Made by a program: the position numbers and the translations under genes. Shown one piece after another: positions 8,368-17,901 of a stretch of DNA of 18,052 nt; the stretch's first letter is position 1; each line of letters begins with the position of its first letter. The notes under the pieces are model-generated. The model was not told the origin of the DNA. It saw only the letters and a program-made list of their open reading frames with translations, and searched no databases. The stretch comes from Methanobacterium sp. UBA353 (GTDB lineage: Archaea; Methanobacteriota; Methanobacteria; Methanobacteriales; Methanobacteriaceae), in contig DALO01000024.1 in the NCBI GenBank assembly GCA_002496805.1, positions 1-18,052 on the forward strand. The letters are read 5' to 3'.

Positions 8368-9312
8368 CTATGTTGTGTTTATTTTTTGGAGGGTTTTGAG
8401 TTGTAGTAGGTTGTAACAGAAGCATGTGAATAGGTTTTTAGTGTGAACTCGGAGTGTGGTGGTGACTAGCAAGTGGCCGGACTTGAATATGTTTTTAATC
8501 ACGGCATAGGGTCGTTCTCCGGCTGATCTTTTTCGGACAATTCTTTTGTTGCGACGTTTATCGCGTATTCCAAGAGGATGTCCGCGCACTGCACGTTTCA
8601 TTGTGGCGTTATAACCTTTGCAGGCTGCTCCGAAGTATCCTCGGTCTCGGTAAACAACTTCACCCGATTCACTAAGATCTGTCTGACTATCATGCACTTT
8701 TGCAGTTGTAGTTTCAATTCTACGTATCAATCCATAATCTATATCGGTTAATGTGTGCAATTTATAGCCATAATGGGATTTCCCATTCTTTTTAGCCCAT
8801 TCACCTTCTTTGTTACGTCTGGTTTTGGCTTCAGGTCCACGGGTTTCGTTCACTCTTTGATGGCCCGGATCAGCCGTGATAAAGGTTGCATCTTGAATTA
8901 CACCTTCTTTGACCTTTAATCCCTTGATATCGATTTGTCTTTGCAATTCTTCCCATATTCTCTCGTCTTTACCTGTGTCGATTAACCGTTCTCTGAACGC
9001 CCAGACCGTGGAACGGTCTGGGATTCTTTCAGGGAACCCTAAAAACTTCTGAAACGAAATTCGATCATTTGCTTGCCTTTCAAGCTCAGGATCCGATAAA
9101 CCATACCATGATTGCAAAACTAACATCTTAATCATGACTATTTCATCAATATTAGGCCTACCACCACGTTCTGAACGATTATCATACATTCCTCTCACAA
9201 TAGGCCTGAAAAACTCCCAATCAATAAGAGGATCAATCTCAGCTAGCTTATCACCAAGCTCCTTCACACGAGAATACTGCTTATTCATGAAATATTTCTC
9301 AAAAGACTTCAT
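8368..9312 (-). CDS. IS5-family DDE transposase
   Basis: Full-length transposase of 314 residues. Numbered from the GTG at 9327, the N-terminal helical domain (DUF772 type, GRPNIDEIVMIKMLVLQ at 57-73, then LERQANDRISFQKFLGF) precedes the RNase H-like core. The catalytic residues appear as Asp146 in VIQDATFI, Asp228 in VYRDRGYFG and Glu271 in GERPYAVIKN, with HYGYKLH in between. All three are present and the frame is intact, so the element may be active. I start at ATG 9312 because TAGGAG lies directly upstream with four bases between; the GTG five codons earlier has no such signal. The downstream neighbour carries a dead partial copy. The IS separates the amino-sugar cassette from ugd. Confidence 0.93.
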   Translation of the reverse strand: MKSFEKYFMNKQYSRVKELGDKLAEIDPLIDWEFFRPIVRGMYDNRSERGGRPNIDEIVMIKMLVLQSWYGLSDPELERQANDRISFQKFLGFPERIPDRSTVWAFRERLIDTGKDERIWEELQRQIDIKGLKVKEGVIQDATFITADPGHQRVNETRGPEAKTRRNKEGEWAKKNGKSHYGYKLHTLTDIDYGLIRRIETTTAKVHDSQTDLSESGEVVYRDRGYFGAACKGYNATMKRAVRGHPLGIRDKRRNKRIVRKRSAGERPYAVIKNIFKSGHLLVTTTLRVHTKNLFTCFCYNLLQLKTLQKINTT

Positions 9313-9316
9313 AATA

Positions 9317-9321
9317 CTCCT
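9317..9321 (-). promoter_or_regulatory. Ribosome binding site of the transposase
   Basis: AGGAG on the minus strand with four bases to ATG 9312. It selects this start over the GTG at 9327. Confidence 0.6.
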
Positions 9322-9327
9322 ATACAC

Positions 9328-9697
9328 ATAATAATATATAAATATTTGTATAAACCAATTTAAGCCTATTAAATCATGAATTCAATCTTAAAAAATTTAA
9401 ATAACCCAAAGATCAAAAGTTAATCGAAAATCTCTATAATTTGTTTAATTGATCGAAGTTGAATAGGTATTTATATAAACATCAACTTGATTAAATAACA
9501 GAAATTAGCTAAGCAAGATAATGATATAATTAATCACTTGAATTTACCAGTAATAATTTATAAAAAAGAAACTCTTAAATTAGCTCGTAGAAAAAAAAGG
9601 GAAAATCAAAATAAAGAATATAGTACAATTAATAAATAAATAATCTACATTTCTTATAGTGATAGAAACAGACAAATGTCAAGAATTTAGGGATAGC
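9328..9697. other. IS flank plus ugd upstream region, with a possible gene remnant
   Basis: The first 250 bp are probably the 5' noncoding part of the IS. From 9499 to 9639 (plus strand) an open stretch ends in a stop and encodes 46 lysine-rich residues, including NLPVIIYKKETLKLARRKK. It looks protein-like but has no start codon, an in-frame stop directly before it, and crosses the proposed IS end, so I treat it as a doubtful remnant. The rest, 9640-9697, should hold the leader of ugd; AT-rich TATA-like sequences are too many to choose one. Confidence 0.4.
9561..9576 (-). repeat. Candidate IS terminal repeat, transposase-5' side
   Basis: Minus strand AAGAGTTTCTTTTTTA pairs with the 8215-8230 repeat with a small gap (AGAG-TTTC-TTTTTA in common). 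The surroundings are AT-rich, so a chance match cannot be excluded. Confidence 0.45.
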
Positions 9698-11035
<1,338 letters not shown>

Positions 11036-11037
11036 AC

Positions 11038-11835
11038 ATGGCAGTAAACGTCACTGGACACAGGTTTCTACACAATTTTAGAAAATACAAATTCTTGCTT
11101 TATCAGTTAGTAAGCAGGGACATAAAAACCAAATATCGTAAATCTGTTTTAGGAGTATTTTGGAGCTTTCTAGAACCTCTTTTAACCATGATCGTGCTTA
11201 CAATTATATTTTCAACTTTGTTTAAAGGGTTTGGGGTCCAAAACTATCCAGTTTATCTATTAACCGGACGTCTGATTTACACCTTCTTTTCCGGAGGAAC
11301 CACTGCTGCCATGCAATCCATACGGGGTAGTGCTGGAATTTTAAAGACAGTTTACGTGCCAAAATATATCTATTCCCTTTCGGCAATACTATCAAACTTT
11401 GTAACATTCTTGTTATCGTTAGTGGTGTTATTTTTAGTCATGGCAGCTACCAATGCGCCCTTCACAATGTACATAATCTTCACCAGTTTACCAATCATAG
11501 CCTTATTGTTTTTCACCATTGGGGTGGGATTGATAGTGGCCACTATAAATGTTTTCTTCAGGGATCTTCAACATCTATATGGGGTTTTAATGGTTCTATT
11601 TATGTACCTCACACCTATATTTTATCCTCCCAGCATTGTTCCCGCCAGTTTCAGATTTATTCAGGATTATAATCCAATATTTGCAGTTATAGAATGTTGT
11701 AGAAGTGTCTTTTTATATGGGGAAGTTTATGATCCGCATCTGTTAATATTTGCATTAGTATCTGCTGCTGTTGCTATGATTGTGGGTTTACTACTGTTTT
11801 ATAAATTTCAGGATAAATTCATATTGCATGTTTAA
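11038..11835 (+). CDS. wzm: ABC-2 type polysaccharide exporter permease (Wzm/TagG-like)
   Basis: Integral membrane half of an ABC exporter for a lipid-linked polysaccharide. The 265-residue sequence shows the N-terminal amphipathic part with SRDIKTKYRKSVLGVFWSFL, a hallmark of this family, then about six membrane helices: around IVLTIIFSTLF, LIYTFFSGG, FVTFLLSLVVLFLVM, IIALLFFTIGVGLIVA, LMVLFMYLTPIF and LLIFALVSAAVAMIVGLLL. The family FFRDLQHLYG motif is present. ATG 11038 is preferred: AAGGAAG lies about 7 bases upstream, whereas the overlapping TTG at 11032 leaves almost no spacing. It follows ugd by two bases and precedes the ATPase gene by 23 bp; the two should assemble as a 2+2 complex in the membrane. 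Confidence 0.93.
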   Translation: MAVNVTGHRFLHNFRKYKFLLYQLVSRDIKTKYRKSVLGVFWSFLEPLLTMIVLTIIFSTLFKGFGVQNYPVYLLTGRLIYTFFSGGTTAAMQSIRGSAGILKTVYVPKYIYSLSAILSNFVTFLLSLVVLFLVMAATNAPFTMYIIFTSLPIIALLFFTIGVGLIVATINVFFRDLQHLYGVLMVLFMYLTPIFYPPSIVPASFRFIQDYNPIFAVIECCRSVFLYGEVYDPHLLIFALVSAAVAMIVGLLLFYKFQDKFILHV

Positions 11836-11848
11836 TTCATTTATTGTA

Positions 11849-12602
<754 letters not shown>

Positions 12603-12632
12603 TCTGAGTCTAATCTGCGAGTTTTGCTTAGA

Positions 12633-12658
12633 AACACCCCCAAATATTAGGGGGTGTT
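12633..12658. terminator. Perfect 9-bp stem-loop between convergent genes
   Basis: AACACCCCC (12633-12641), loop AAATATTA, GGGGGTGTT (12650-12658). It lies in the 58-bp gap between wzt and the convergent CARDB gene and is GC-rich in an AT-rich region. There is no long T tract, so factor-independent termination is not assured; a bidirectional terminator or 3'-end stabiliser is the best guess. Confidence 0.55.
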
Positions 12659-12660
12659 GT

Positions 12661-13341
12661 TCATGCTATTATGGTTACCTGTTCGGAACTGTAGAAATCA
12701 TTGTCTTCGTTTGATTCGTAAATTTCTTTATCAGAATCTACAACCACCCTAATGAAGTATCGGCCTGGTTTGATATTGGAGGGTACTGTGAACTTGGTGT
12801 TCTGACTTTTAACCTTCCCACCTGCAAGTTCACTCATCCTTATTTTGCCTAGAAAGATCACGTTTTTCGGACTTTTTTCAGGTGCAAACTGGAAGGTAAC
12901 ATTAAAATCATTAGTAGTTATAAATCCCTTGTTTTCAATCATGGTGGGTATGGTAATTTCCCCACCACTTACCCCTGTTGATGGAACTGTTAGGTTGGTT
13001 AAAACTATATCTGGGAAAAAACCCGCACTATGAGCAGCTATTAAACCAAAAATCAATAAAGATGTAGCTATAATAATTATGTACTGTTTTTTCCAATCCT
13101 CAAAAATACTGTCAGAAGATCCAGAGTTTTTAGAAAGTTTTGTTTGTTTAGGATTTTCATAAGTTTTACGGGGTTGATGAGTTTTAAGAGTGTCAGATGT
13201 TTTGGGCAGGGTGTTAGGTGTGTTTAACACATCTTTTGTAATTTCTACTTCCCCACCGCAGTCACATTGAAAGTCAGAAGGATTTTCATCTGCCATTAAT
13301 TGGTATGTGTTACCACATTTTGAACATTGGACTTTTTTGAT
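12661..13341 (-). CDS. Zinc-ribbon / single-TM / CARDB-domain envelope protein
   Basis: From the conventional ATG 13296 the protein has 211 residues: a polar low-complexity stretch, one membrane helix (IIIIATSLLIFGLIAA, about 73-88) and an external CARDB-type beta domain (about 93-211) with IVLTNLTVP, IENKGF, IKPGRYFIRVVVDSD and IYESNEDND. That start splits a zinc ribbon: the same frame runs upstream to the stop at 13350-13348 and encodes VQCSKCGNTYQL directly before MADENPSDFQCDCGG, giving CxxC plus CxC. No ATG, GTG or TTG lies in this extension. ATC 13341 or ATT 13347, just after AGGGGTAG, would give a natural MKKVQCSKCG or MKIKKVQCSKCG start, so I extend the gene to 13341. A TTTATATTC TATA-like box on the minus strand (about 13404-13396) fits. 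Its role is unknown: probably a cytoplasmic zinc ribbon with a cell-surface adhesion-like domain. Confidence 0.78.
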   Translation of the reverse strand: MKKVQCSKCGNTYQLMADENPSDFQCDCGGEVEITKDVLNTPNTLPKTSDTLKTHQPRKTYENPKQTKLSKNSGSSDSIFEDWKKQYIIIIATSLLIFGLIAAHSAGFFPDIVLTNLTVPSTGVSGGEITIPTMIENKGFITTNDFNVTFQFAPEKSPKNVIFLGKIRMSELAGGKVKSQNTKFTVPSNIKPGRYFIRVVVDSDKEIYESNEDNDFYSSEQVTIIA

Positions 13342-13565
13342 TTTAATCTACCCCTACTAAATATGAATACTATTTTGAGGTTATTTTGTTTTTGAATATA
13401 AATTTATCCAAAATGTTCGTATAAATATTAGTATTTCATTTAAATTTAACATTAATTATTAAAGTTAGAACAGATTAAACCAGATAACATCTACTGACTT
13501 CATATTCACCGGATTACTGGTAGTATTCTTTAATAAATCATTTATCCAAAATATAGGGGATGTGT
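13342..13565. other. Divergent intergenic region
   Basis: This separates the CARDB gene (minus) from the glycosyltransferase gene (plus). It holds a TATA-like sequence for the minus gene near 13396-13404, a TATAAATA at about 13420-13427, and two identical 13-bp copies of atttatccaaaat at 13402-13414 and 13540-13552. The second copy directly precedes the AGGGGA ribosome binding region of the glycosyltransferase gene. No gene is seen. Confidence 0.45.
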
Positions 13566-14468
13566 ATGGATTTATCCATCATTATCGTAAATTATCAAAC
13601 CTATGATCTGACTAAACAGGCCATAAACTCCATTGTAGATAAGGATCATCCCTTTAACTATGAAATCTTCCTGGTTGACAACAACTCACAGGATGGTAGT
13701 TTTGAGAAATTACAGGAAGATTTTAAAAAGCAAAGTGCAGATGGTCTTATTAACTTCATCAAGAACACCCATAACAATGGTTTTGCCAATGCTAATAATT
13801 TAGCCCTTAAAAAAAGTAATTCTAAATATGTGTTGCTTCTCAACTCAGACACGCTTGTTGTTGATGATTGTCTGGCTAAATGTGTCAACTACATGGAACA
13901 AGATGATGGTATTGGTGCTTTAGGGTGCAAAGTACTTTTACCTGATGGTTCCCTGGATAAGGCCTGCAGAAGGAGTTTTCCCACTTTCAGTGTTTCATTT
14001 TATCGCATGACTGGTTTGTCAAGTCTTTTCCCAAAAAACAAACGTTTCGGACAGTATAACCTCACCTATCTGGATGAAAACAAGACTTATCCAGTGGACT
14101 GTTCAACTGGCGCATTCATGATGGTTAGATCGGAAGTGGTACACTTGGTAGGTCTTCTAGATGAAGATTTTTTCATGTACGGCGAGGATATTGACTGGTG
14201 CTACCGTATAAAAGCAAGTAATTGGAGGATCTTATATTATTCTGGTGCAGAAATTGTTCATTTTAAAGGTTCCAGCAGCCAAAAAAATAAGGTCAAACTT
14301 ACAGTTGAATTCTATAAAGCCATGTATATTTTTTACAACAAACACTATAGATCACAGTATCCCGGGATCATCACTTTCATAACTTACCTGGGAATCGGTG
14401 CAATCTGTGGGATGCGTATTCTAGGAATTTTTTTTAAAAAAATTGTATCCTCAGTATCAGCTGCCTGA
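13566..14468 (+). CDS. Family 2 glycosyltransferase, WbbL (rhamnosyltransferase)-like
   Basis: Single-domain GT2 of 300 residues that adds a sugar to a lipid-linked acceptor at the cytoplasmic membrane face. Motifs are SIIIVNYQTYDLT at 4-16, LVDNNSQDGS at 36-45, NNGFANANNLA at 70-80, LNSDT at 92-96 (DxD-equivalent), STGAFMMVR at 180-188 and FMYGEDIDWCYR at 203-214, the acceptor-side acidic motif of WbbL-like enzymes. A hydrophobic stretch at about 267-290 probably associates it with the membrane. Rhamnosyl transfer is the commonest activity of the subfamily, but the sugar is not provable here. The start is ATG 13566, with GGGGA five bases upstream; the ATG at 13560 overlaps that site. It is followed after 95 bp by the phosphotransferase that begins glycan assembly, so the two probably act early in the same chain. 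Confidence 0.92.
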   Translation: MDLSIIIVNYQTYDLTKQAINSIVDKDHPFNYEIFLVDNNSQDGSFEKLQEDFKKQSADGLINFIKNTHNNGFANANNLALKKSNSKYVLLLNSDTLVVDDCLAKCVNYMEQDDGIGALGCKVLLPDGSLDKACRRSFPTFSVSFYRMTGLSSLFPKNKRFGQYNLTYLDENKTYPVDCSTGAFMMVRSEVVHLVGLLDEDFFMYGEDIDWCYRIKASNWRILYYSGAEIVHFKGSSSQKNKVKLTVEFYKAMYIFYNKHYRSQYPGIITFITYLGIGAICGMRILGIFFKKIVSSVSAA

Positions 14469-14553
14469 TGATCTAATCTCAAGAATAATAGTGATTCAAA
14501 GTTTTTAAGAGGGAATACAGATAAAAATATGTTCATATCATTTAAGAATTAAT

Positions 14554-14558
14554 GGTGA
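14554..14558 (+). promoter_or_regulatory. Ribosome binding site supporting a TTG start of the phosphotransferase
   Basis: GGTGA is followed after five bases by TTG 14564, matching the arrangement at the wzt TTG. The in-frame ATG 14552 and GTG 14555 overlap this site and have no Shine-Dalgarno of their own. Confidence 0.55.
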
Positions 14559-14563
14559 ATTAT

Positions 14564-15967
14564 TTGATCAGGGAAAACCAAAGAATATTCAATTCATTGT
14601 TGGTGACTATCGACATTGTAGTGATTACTTTTGCACTGATTTTAGCATGGTTTATCCGGTTTGAAACCAATCTTTTAGGTTTTGGTAGTAGTGTATGGGG
14701 ATTTGAACGCTACATTATGCCAATCATATTCATAATACCGGCTTACATCTTTATTTATTATCTTTTAGGGTTATATTCACCACAAAGAACTCAAAAAACC
14801 ATAAAATCAGAAGCATTTAAGATAGTTCAAGCTAACGTTTTAGGATTGCTATTTTTGTCCACTTTCTTATTTATAAGTGAATTAACTGATTACTCCAGGT
14901 ACATGCTGGCAATGTTTGGATTGTTCAGCACCATTTTTTCGGTAACTGAAAGATTTTTCCTCCGCCAGTTTCTGAAGTATATCCGAGCCCAAGGATACAA
15001 CATCAAATATATTCTGGTTATAGGGGCAGGGAAACTGGGTCAGAAGTTTGCCAATGTAATCATCCAGAATGAATACATGGGTTATAGGATTATAGGATTT
15101 TTAGATGATGACCCTAAAAAGGACACAGTTTGCAGTTTAAAGGTTTTAGGGAAACTGAACGATTTAGAAAATGTTATTGAAGTGAACACTGTTGACCGGA
15201 TTGTTGTAGCATTATCCCCAACCCATAATGAGCTTATGGATTGGATAATTGAAGCCTGTGAAAAAAGTGGAATCCGGGCAGAGATCATACCAGATTATTA
15301 TAGTTATTTATCTTCAAAGCCACATATGGGTATGATCGAAGACATTCCTCTCCTAAAAATTAGGTATGTGCCCCTGGATAATCATTTAAACCAGTTTATT
15401 AAGAGAACAGCTGATTTACTGCTGGTGATCCTTTTTCTGATAATTTTATCACCCCTTTTACTAGTTACTGCTATTATGGTAAAAATTAGCTCACCGGGTT
15501 CGGTTATTTTTAAACAAGAACGATTTGGTAAGGATCGCAAGGTTTTCAACATGTACAAGTTTCGCAGTATGAAACTGCATGATGAAGAAAAAGAAAAATA
15601 TAAATGGACCACTAAAAATGATTCTCGGGTTACAAGGTTTGGTTCATTTATTAGAAGAACAAGTATTGATGAACTACCTCAACTATTCAATATATTAAAA
15701 GGGGAGATGAGTTTAATCGGTCCCAGGCCTGAGCGCCCTCATTTGGTTGAAAAATTCAAAGATGAAGTTCCAAAATACATGATAAAACACCATGTACGTC
15801 CGGGTATGAGTGGATGGGCTCAAATAAATGGTTATCGTGGTAATACATCCATTTTTAAAAGGATTGAGCACGATATTTATTATGTGGAAAACTGGACATT
15901 ATCCATGGACATGGTAATATTTTTCAGAACCTTAATTAACCTATTCCGAGACAAGAATGCTTATTAA
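14564..15967 (+). CDS. Polyprenyl-phosphate sugar phosphotransferase (WbaP/WcaJ type)
   Basis: Transfers a sugar-1-phosphate from a nucleotide sugar to the membrane polyprenyl phosphate, the first committed step of glycan assembly. The 467-residue protein has the large-form layout: about four N-terminal membrane helices (within 11-125), a nucleotide-binding-like soluble domain starting at YILVIGAGKLG (149-159), and a catalytic bacterial sugar transferase domain from KRTADLLLVIL (280 on). The catalytic domain has a re-entrant hydrophobic segment to about 306, RFGKDRKVFNMYKFRSM, DELPQLFNILKGEMSLIGPR with the Asp369-Glu370 dyad, and HHVRPGMSGWAQINGYRG. I use TTG 14564 (MIRENQRIFN), which has GGTGA upstream and gives the usual N-terminus; ATG 14552 would add four residues. 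Glucose-1-P or galactose-1-P are the common substrates; which one is used is unknown. Confidence 0.93.
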   Translation: MIRENQRIFNSLLVTIDIVVITFALILAWFIRFETNLLGFGSSVWGFERYIMPIIFIIPAYIFIYYLLGLYSPQRTQKTIKSEAFKIVQANVLGLLFLSTFLFISELTDYSRYMLAMFGLFSTIFSVTERFFLRQFLKYIRAQGYNIKYILVIGAGKLGQKFANVIIQNEYMGYRIIGFLDDDPKKDTVCSLKVLGKLNDLENVIEVNTVDRIVVALSPTHNELMDWIIEACEKSGIRAEIIPDYYSYLSSKPHMGMIEDIPLLKIRYVPLDNHLNQFIKRTADLLLVILFLIILSPLLLVTAIMVKISSPGSVIFKQERFGKDRKVFNMYKFRSMKLHDEEKEKYKWTTKNDSRVTRFGSFIRRTSIDELPQLFNILKGEMSLIGPRPERPHLVEKFKDEVPKYMIKHHVRPGMSGWAQINGYRGNTSIFKRIEHDIYYVENWTLSMDMVIFFRTLINLFRDKNAY

Positions 15968-16033
15968 CACTTTAGCTTTATTTTTACTTTGATGTAACAG
16001 ATCAGATTTTTTCTACTACTATACATTAGCTGA

Positions 16034-16048
16034 CCTGATTTTTTCAGG
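16034..16048. terminator. Weak T-rich terminator region between convergent genes
   Basis: CCTGA, five T, TCAGG forms a small stem overlapping the stop of the minus-strand DUF1616 gene. Two T6 tracts at 16007-16012 and 16039-16044 follow the phosphotransferase gene on the plus strand and could act as archaeal T-run terminators. Confidence 0.3.
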
Positions 16049-17270
16049 CTACTTTAAGTGTAACAATCTTTTTTTGATATGGTTTCTGGCTGGGGAGCTT
16101 GTATAAGATGATTTCCATATTTCTTTCCCCGGGTATTCCGGCTGTGAAGTTTATTGGAATCACAATTTTTTGATTGTTTTGAAGGGTAATATTTTCCTGT
16201 TTTAGGATACTGCCATTCACTCGCACTAATATTCCGTAATTCACAGTTGATCCTTCTTGATTCACCAAAATCATGTTTAAAATTGAATCTCTCCCGGAGA
16301 CCAAGTTGATGGAATTGACACTGGTATTGGAGTTACTTTCAGTAACATAAAAACTGGTTAAATTAGTTTTTTCATCCTTCATCTGCGAGTCTTCTGGTTC
16401 AAGTAGGGTGTAAGCTGTTGCTCCAACTGTCATGAAGATGCAGATGATAAAAAATATGCTCAGCAGTTTTTCCATTTTAGGAATGCGGATTTTTTGGGAT
16501 AATGGCAATTTTTTCCTTCTCAAAAATATCATTAAACATAACAACAGACTGATTACAGCCATAACAAGGAGGATGAGTTCTAAACGAATACCCCATTGGG
16601 TGTAATTAAATATTAAGCCGATTATGGAAGTAAGGATTAGACTGGAACCAGAACTCAGTGCAAAGCGTTCAATCAATTCCAAGTCATCATTTCTTGGGAA
16701 CATAAGCTCGAAAAACAGGTAACCTGGGATTAAACATACAAAAAGACTTCCTGGAAGCATCCAAGCCGGAGTTTTGTTTAAAGGATGAACCAAGACGGTT
16801 ATAATCATCAGTAAACTCAGTAAAGTGAATATTATAAGATTTATATCCCATAATTCCCTAAATGATGGGGGGATCTGTTTTTCTAAAACTTTTTCAGTTT
16901 CTTTTATTGGTTTAAAATGGGTTAAACGTATAATGTAAGATGTAATGGTGATTGATGCTGTTATTATTGATAAAAACCAGGTTAAATCTTTAAAATGCAG
17001 TCCCAATGGGGAAATTTTAAGTATTAAACTAATTAAAATGGCCATGAATATGCTGCACATCACAATTAACAAAGGTTTTTTTAAAATCCCAAGAGCATTC
17101 TCTTCAGGGTAAACCAGTGACATCAATGAATATCCAGATAGTACAATAATCATTATAAATAAAGAAATATCAATAATGAAGCTGTTAAGGGGTCCGATTG
17201 ATGTGAATAGTGCAGTTATTGATGCTAATAGGAAAATTAACATCAAGTCCTTGGATGATGTTTGTTTCAT
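16044..17270 (-). CDS. DUF1616 multi-spanning membrane protein
   Basis: The 408-residue protein has about nine membrane helices (four in 9-115, four in 145-250, one at 269-289), then a C-terminal domain of about 115 residues predicted to be outside. That tail carries TSFYVTESN, repeated N-x-S/T sites (NLT, NTS, NIT), and the pattern of an external beta domain, NYGILVRVNG and ILYKLPS, characteristic of DUF1616. The membrane part contains LIPGYLFFELMFPRNDDLELIERFALS (split here as IPGYLFFEL at 181-189 and DLELIERFALS at 196-206). The N-terminal half has a similar, weaker version (LSGYSLMSLVYPEENALG at 44-61), suggesting an internal duplication. Molecular function is unknown; the family is archaeal and frequently near surface-glycan genes. 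A strong GGAGG seven bases before ATG 17270 fixes the start. It converges on the phosphotransferase and diverges from the secreted protein. Confidence 0.85.
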   Translation of the reverse strand: MKQTSSKDLMLIFLLASITALFTSIGPLNSFIIDISLFIMIIVLSGYSLMSLVYPEENALGILKKPLLIVMCSIFMAILISLILKISPLGLHFKDLTWFLSIITASITITSYIIRLTHFKPIKETEKVLEKQIPPSFRELWDINLIIFTLLSLLMIITVLVHPLNKTPAWMLPGSLFVCLIPGYLFFELMFPRNDDLELIERFALSSGSSLILTSIIGLIFNYTQWGIRLELILLVMAVISLLLCLMIFLRRKKLPLSQKIRIPKMEKLLSIFFIICIFMTVGATAYTLLEPEDSQMKDEKTNLTSFYVTESNSNTSVNSINLVSGRDSILNMILVNQEGSTVNYGILVRVNGSILKQENITLQNNQKIVIPINFTAGIPGERNMEIILYKLPSQKPYQKKIVTLKVA

Positions 17271-17510
17271 TATGATCCTCCACTTTTTATAGAGTTCAGG
17301 GAATTGTTCATTTTATTAGTTTTGTGAGCAGTGTTAATATAATTGATATTAAATAAGCATCATTTCGCCTATTTAAATTTATAATAAAAATTACTGACCA
17401 CATGTATTGAATTTTTGCTTCTTATTAGTACTGTGCTGATGTTATTATATAATAAAGAACAAAAATATATATTAATGACAAGAAAAAAAATGTACTAGAA
17501 AGGTGTTGTA
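17271..17510. other. Divergent promoter region
   Basis: It lies between the DUF1616 gene and the small secreted protein gene. On the plus strand AAAAATATATATTA at about 17461-17474 and TTATTATATAATAAAG at about 17440-17455 are TATA-like, followed by AGGTG at 17501-17505 five bases before ATG 17511. On the minus strand TTATAAATTTAAATAGG near 17385-17369 could serve the DUF1616 gene. No gene is seen. Confidence 0.4.
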
Positions 17511-17873
17511 ATGAACAAAGATCATAAATTGATGGGTGTGATGGTCCCAGTTATACTTATTTTGTCTATTGGGGTTTATGGAATTCCAGGGGTTGTAGGC
17601 TCAGATTCAAACCCACTGATAACCGCAGTAGATTATAAAGGAAATACTACTGATGATTCTAGTGATATTGGCTCTGATGACACTGACACTGATCAATCAG
17701 GCAATGTGAGTCTAGATCTTCAATCGAATGGGGATGATGCATCTAACACTGATTCAAATTCAGGATATAACACAAGACCACAAAGTCCAACCCCACCTCG
17801 TCCAAATCCCCCTAGTCCAGACCCACCTAGTCCAGACCCATCAATTCCTCCTGAACCAGAACCAGAAGATTAA
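17511..17873 (+). CDS. Small secreted acidic protein with proline-rich tail
   Basis: I do not recognise a family. The 120 residues divide into a signal peptide or anchor (Lys-containing start, hydrophobic 7-29, MGVMVPVILILSIGVYGIPG), an acidic Asp/Ser/Thr/Asn-rich stretch (about 42-88) with two N-glycosylation sequons (Asn45-Thr-Thr, Asn65-Val-Ser), and a proline-rich tail (90-120) containing PPRPNP and PPSPDP repeats, ending in PEPEPED. Low complexity suggests an extended, wall-spanning or wall-associated segment. The start is supported by AGGTG five bases upstream, and a stem-loop plus T8 follows, so it is probably transcribed alone. It could be translated and exported as drawn, or be a truncated remnant of a larger surface protein whose folded domain is gone; the sequence does not decide. 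Confidence 0.7.
   Translation: MNKDHKLMGVMVPVILILSIGVYGIPGVVGSDSNPLITAVDYKGNTTDDSSDIGSDDTDTDQSGNVSLDLQSNGDDASNTDSNSGYNTRPQSPTPPRPNPPSPDPPSPDPSIPPEPEPED
17796..17840 (+). repeat. 15-bp tandem repeats encoding the proline-rich tail
   Basis: Two exact copies of cctagtccagaccca at 17811-17825 and 17826-17840, preceded by a diverged copy cctcgtccaaatccc at 17796-17810. Each codes for one Pro-Ser-Pro-Asp-Pro-type unit. The exact pair suggests recent duplication and possible length variation. Confidence 0.85.
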
Positions 17874-17901
17874 TTGGACAGACATAAAAATATGACTGAT
17901 G

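Larger units (their letters stand above)
8215..9576 (-). mobile_element. IS5-family insertion sequence, apparently intact
   Basis: About 1.36 kb, bounded by imperfect inverted ends: AGAGAATTTCTTTTTA at 8215-8230 and, on the minus strand, AAGAGTTTCTTTTTTA at 9576-9561. It contains one full-length transposase gene on the minus strand. The end at 8215 is supported independently because the decayed neighbour starts with the same sequence at 7701. The end at 9576 rests on the inverted match alone, and the roughly 250 bp between transposase start and that end is long for IS5 elements, so this boundary is less certain. I could not identify a clear target duplication. Confidence 0.68.
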
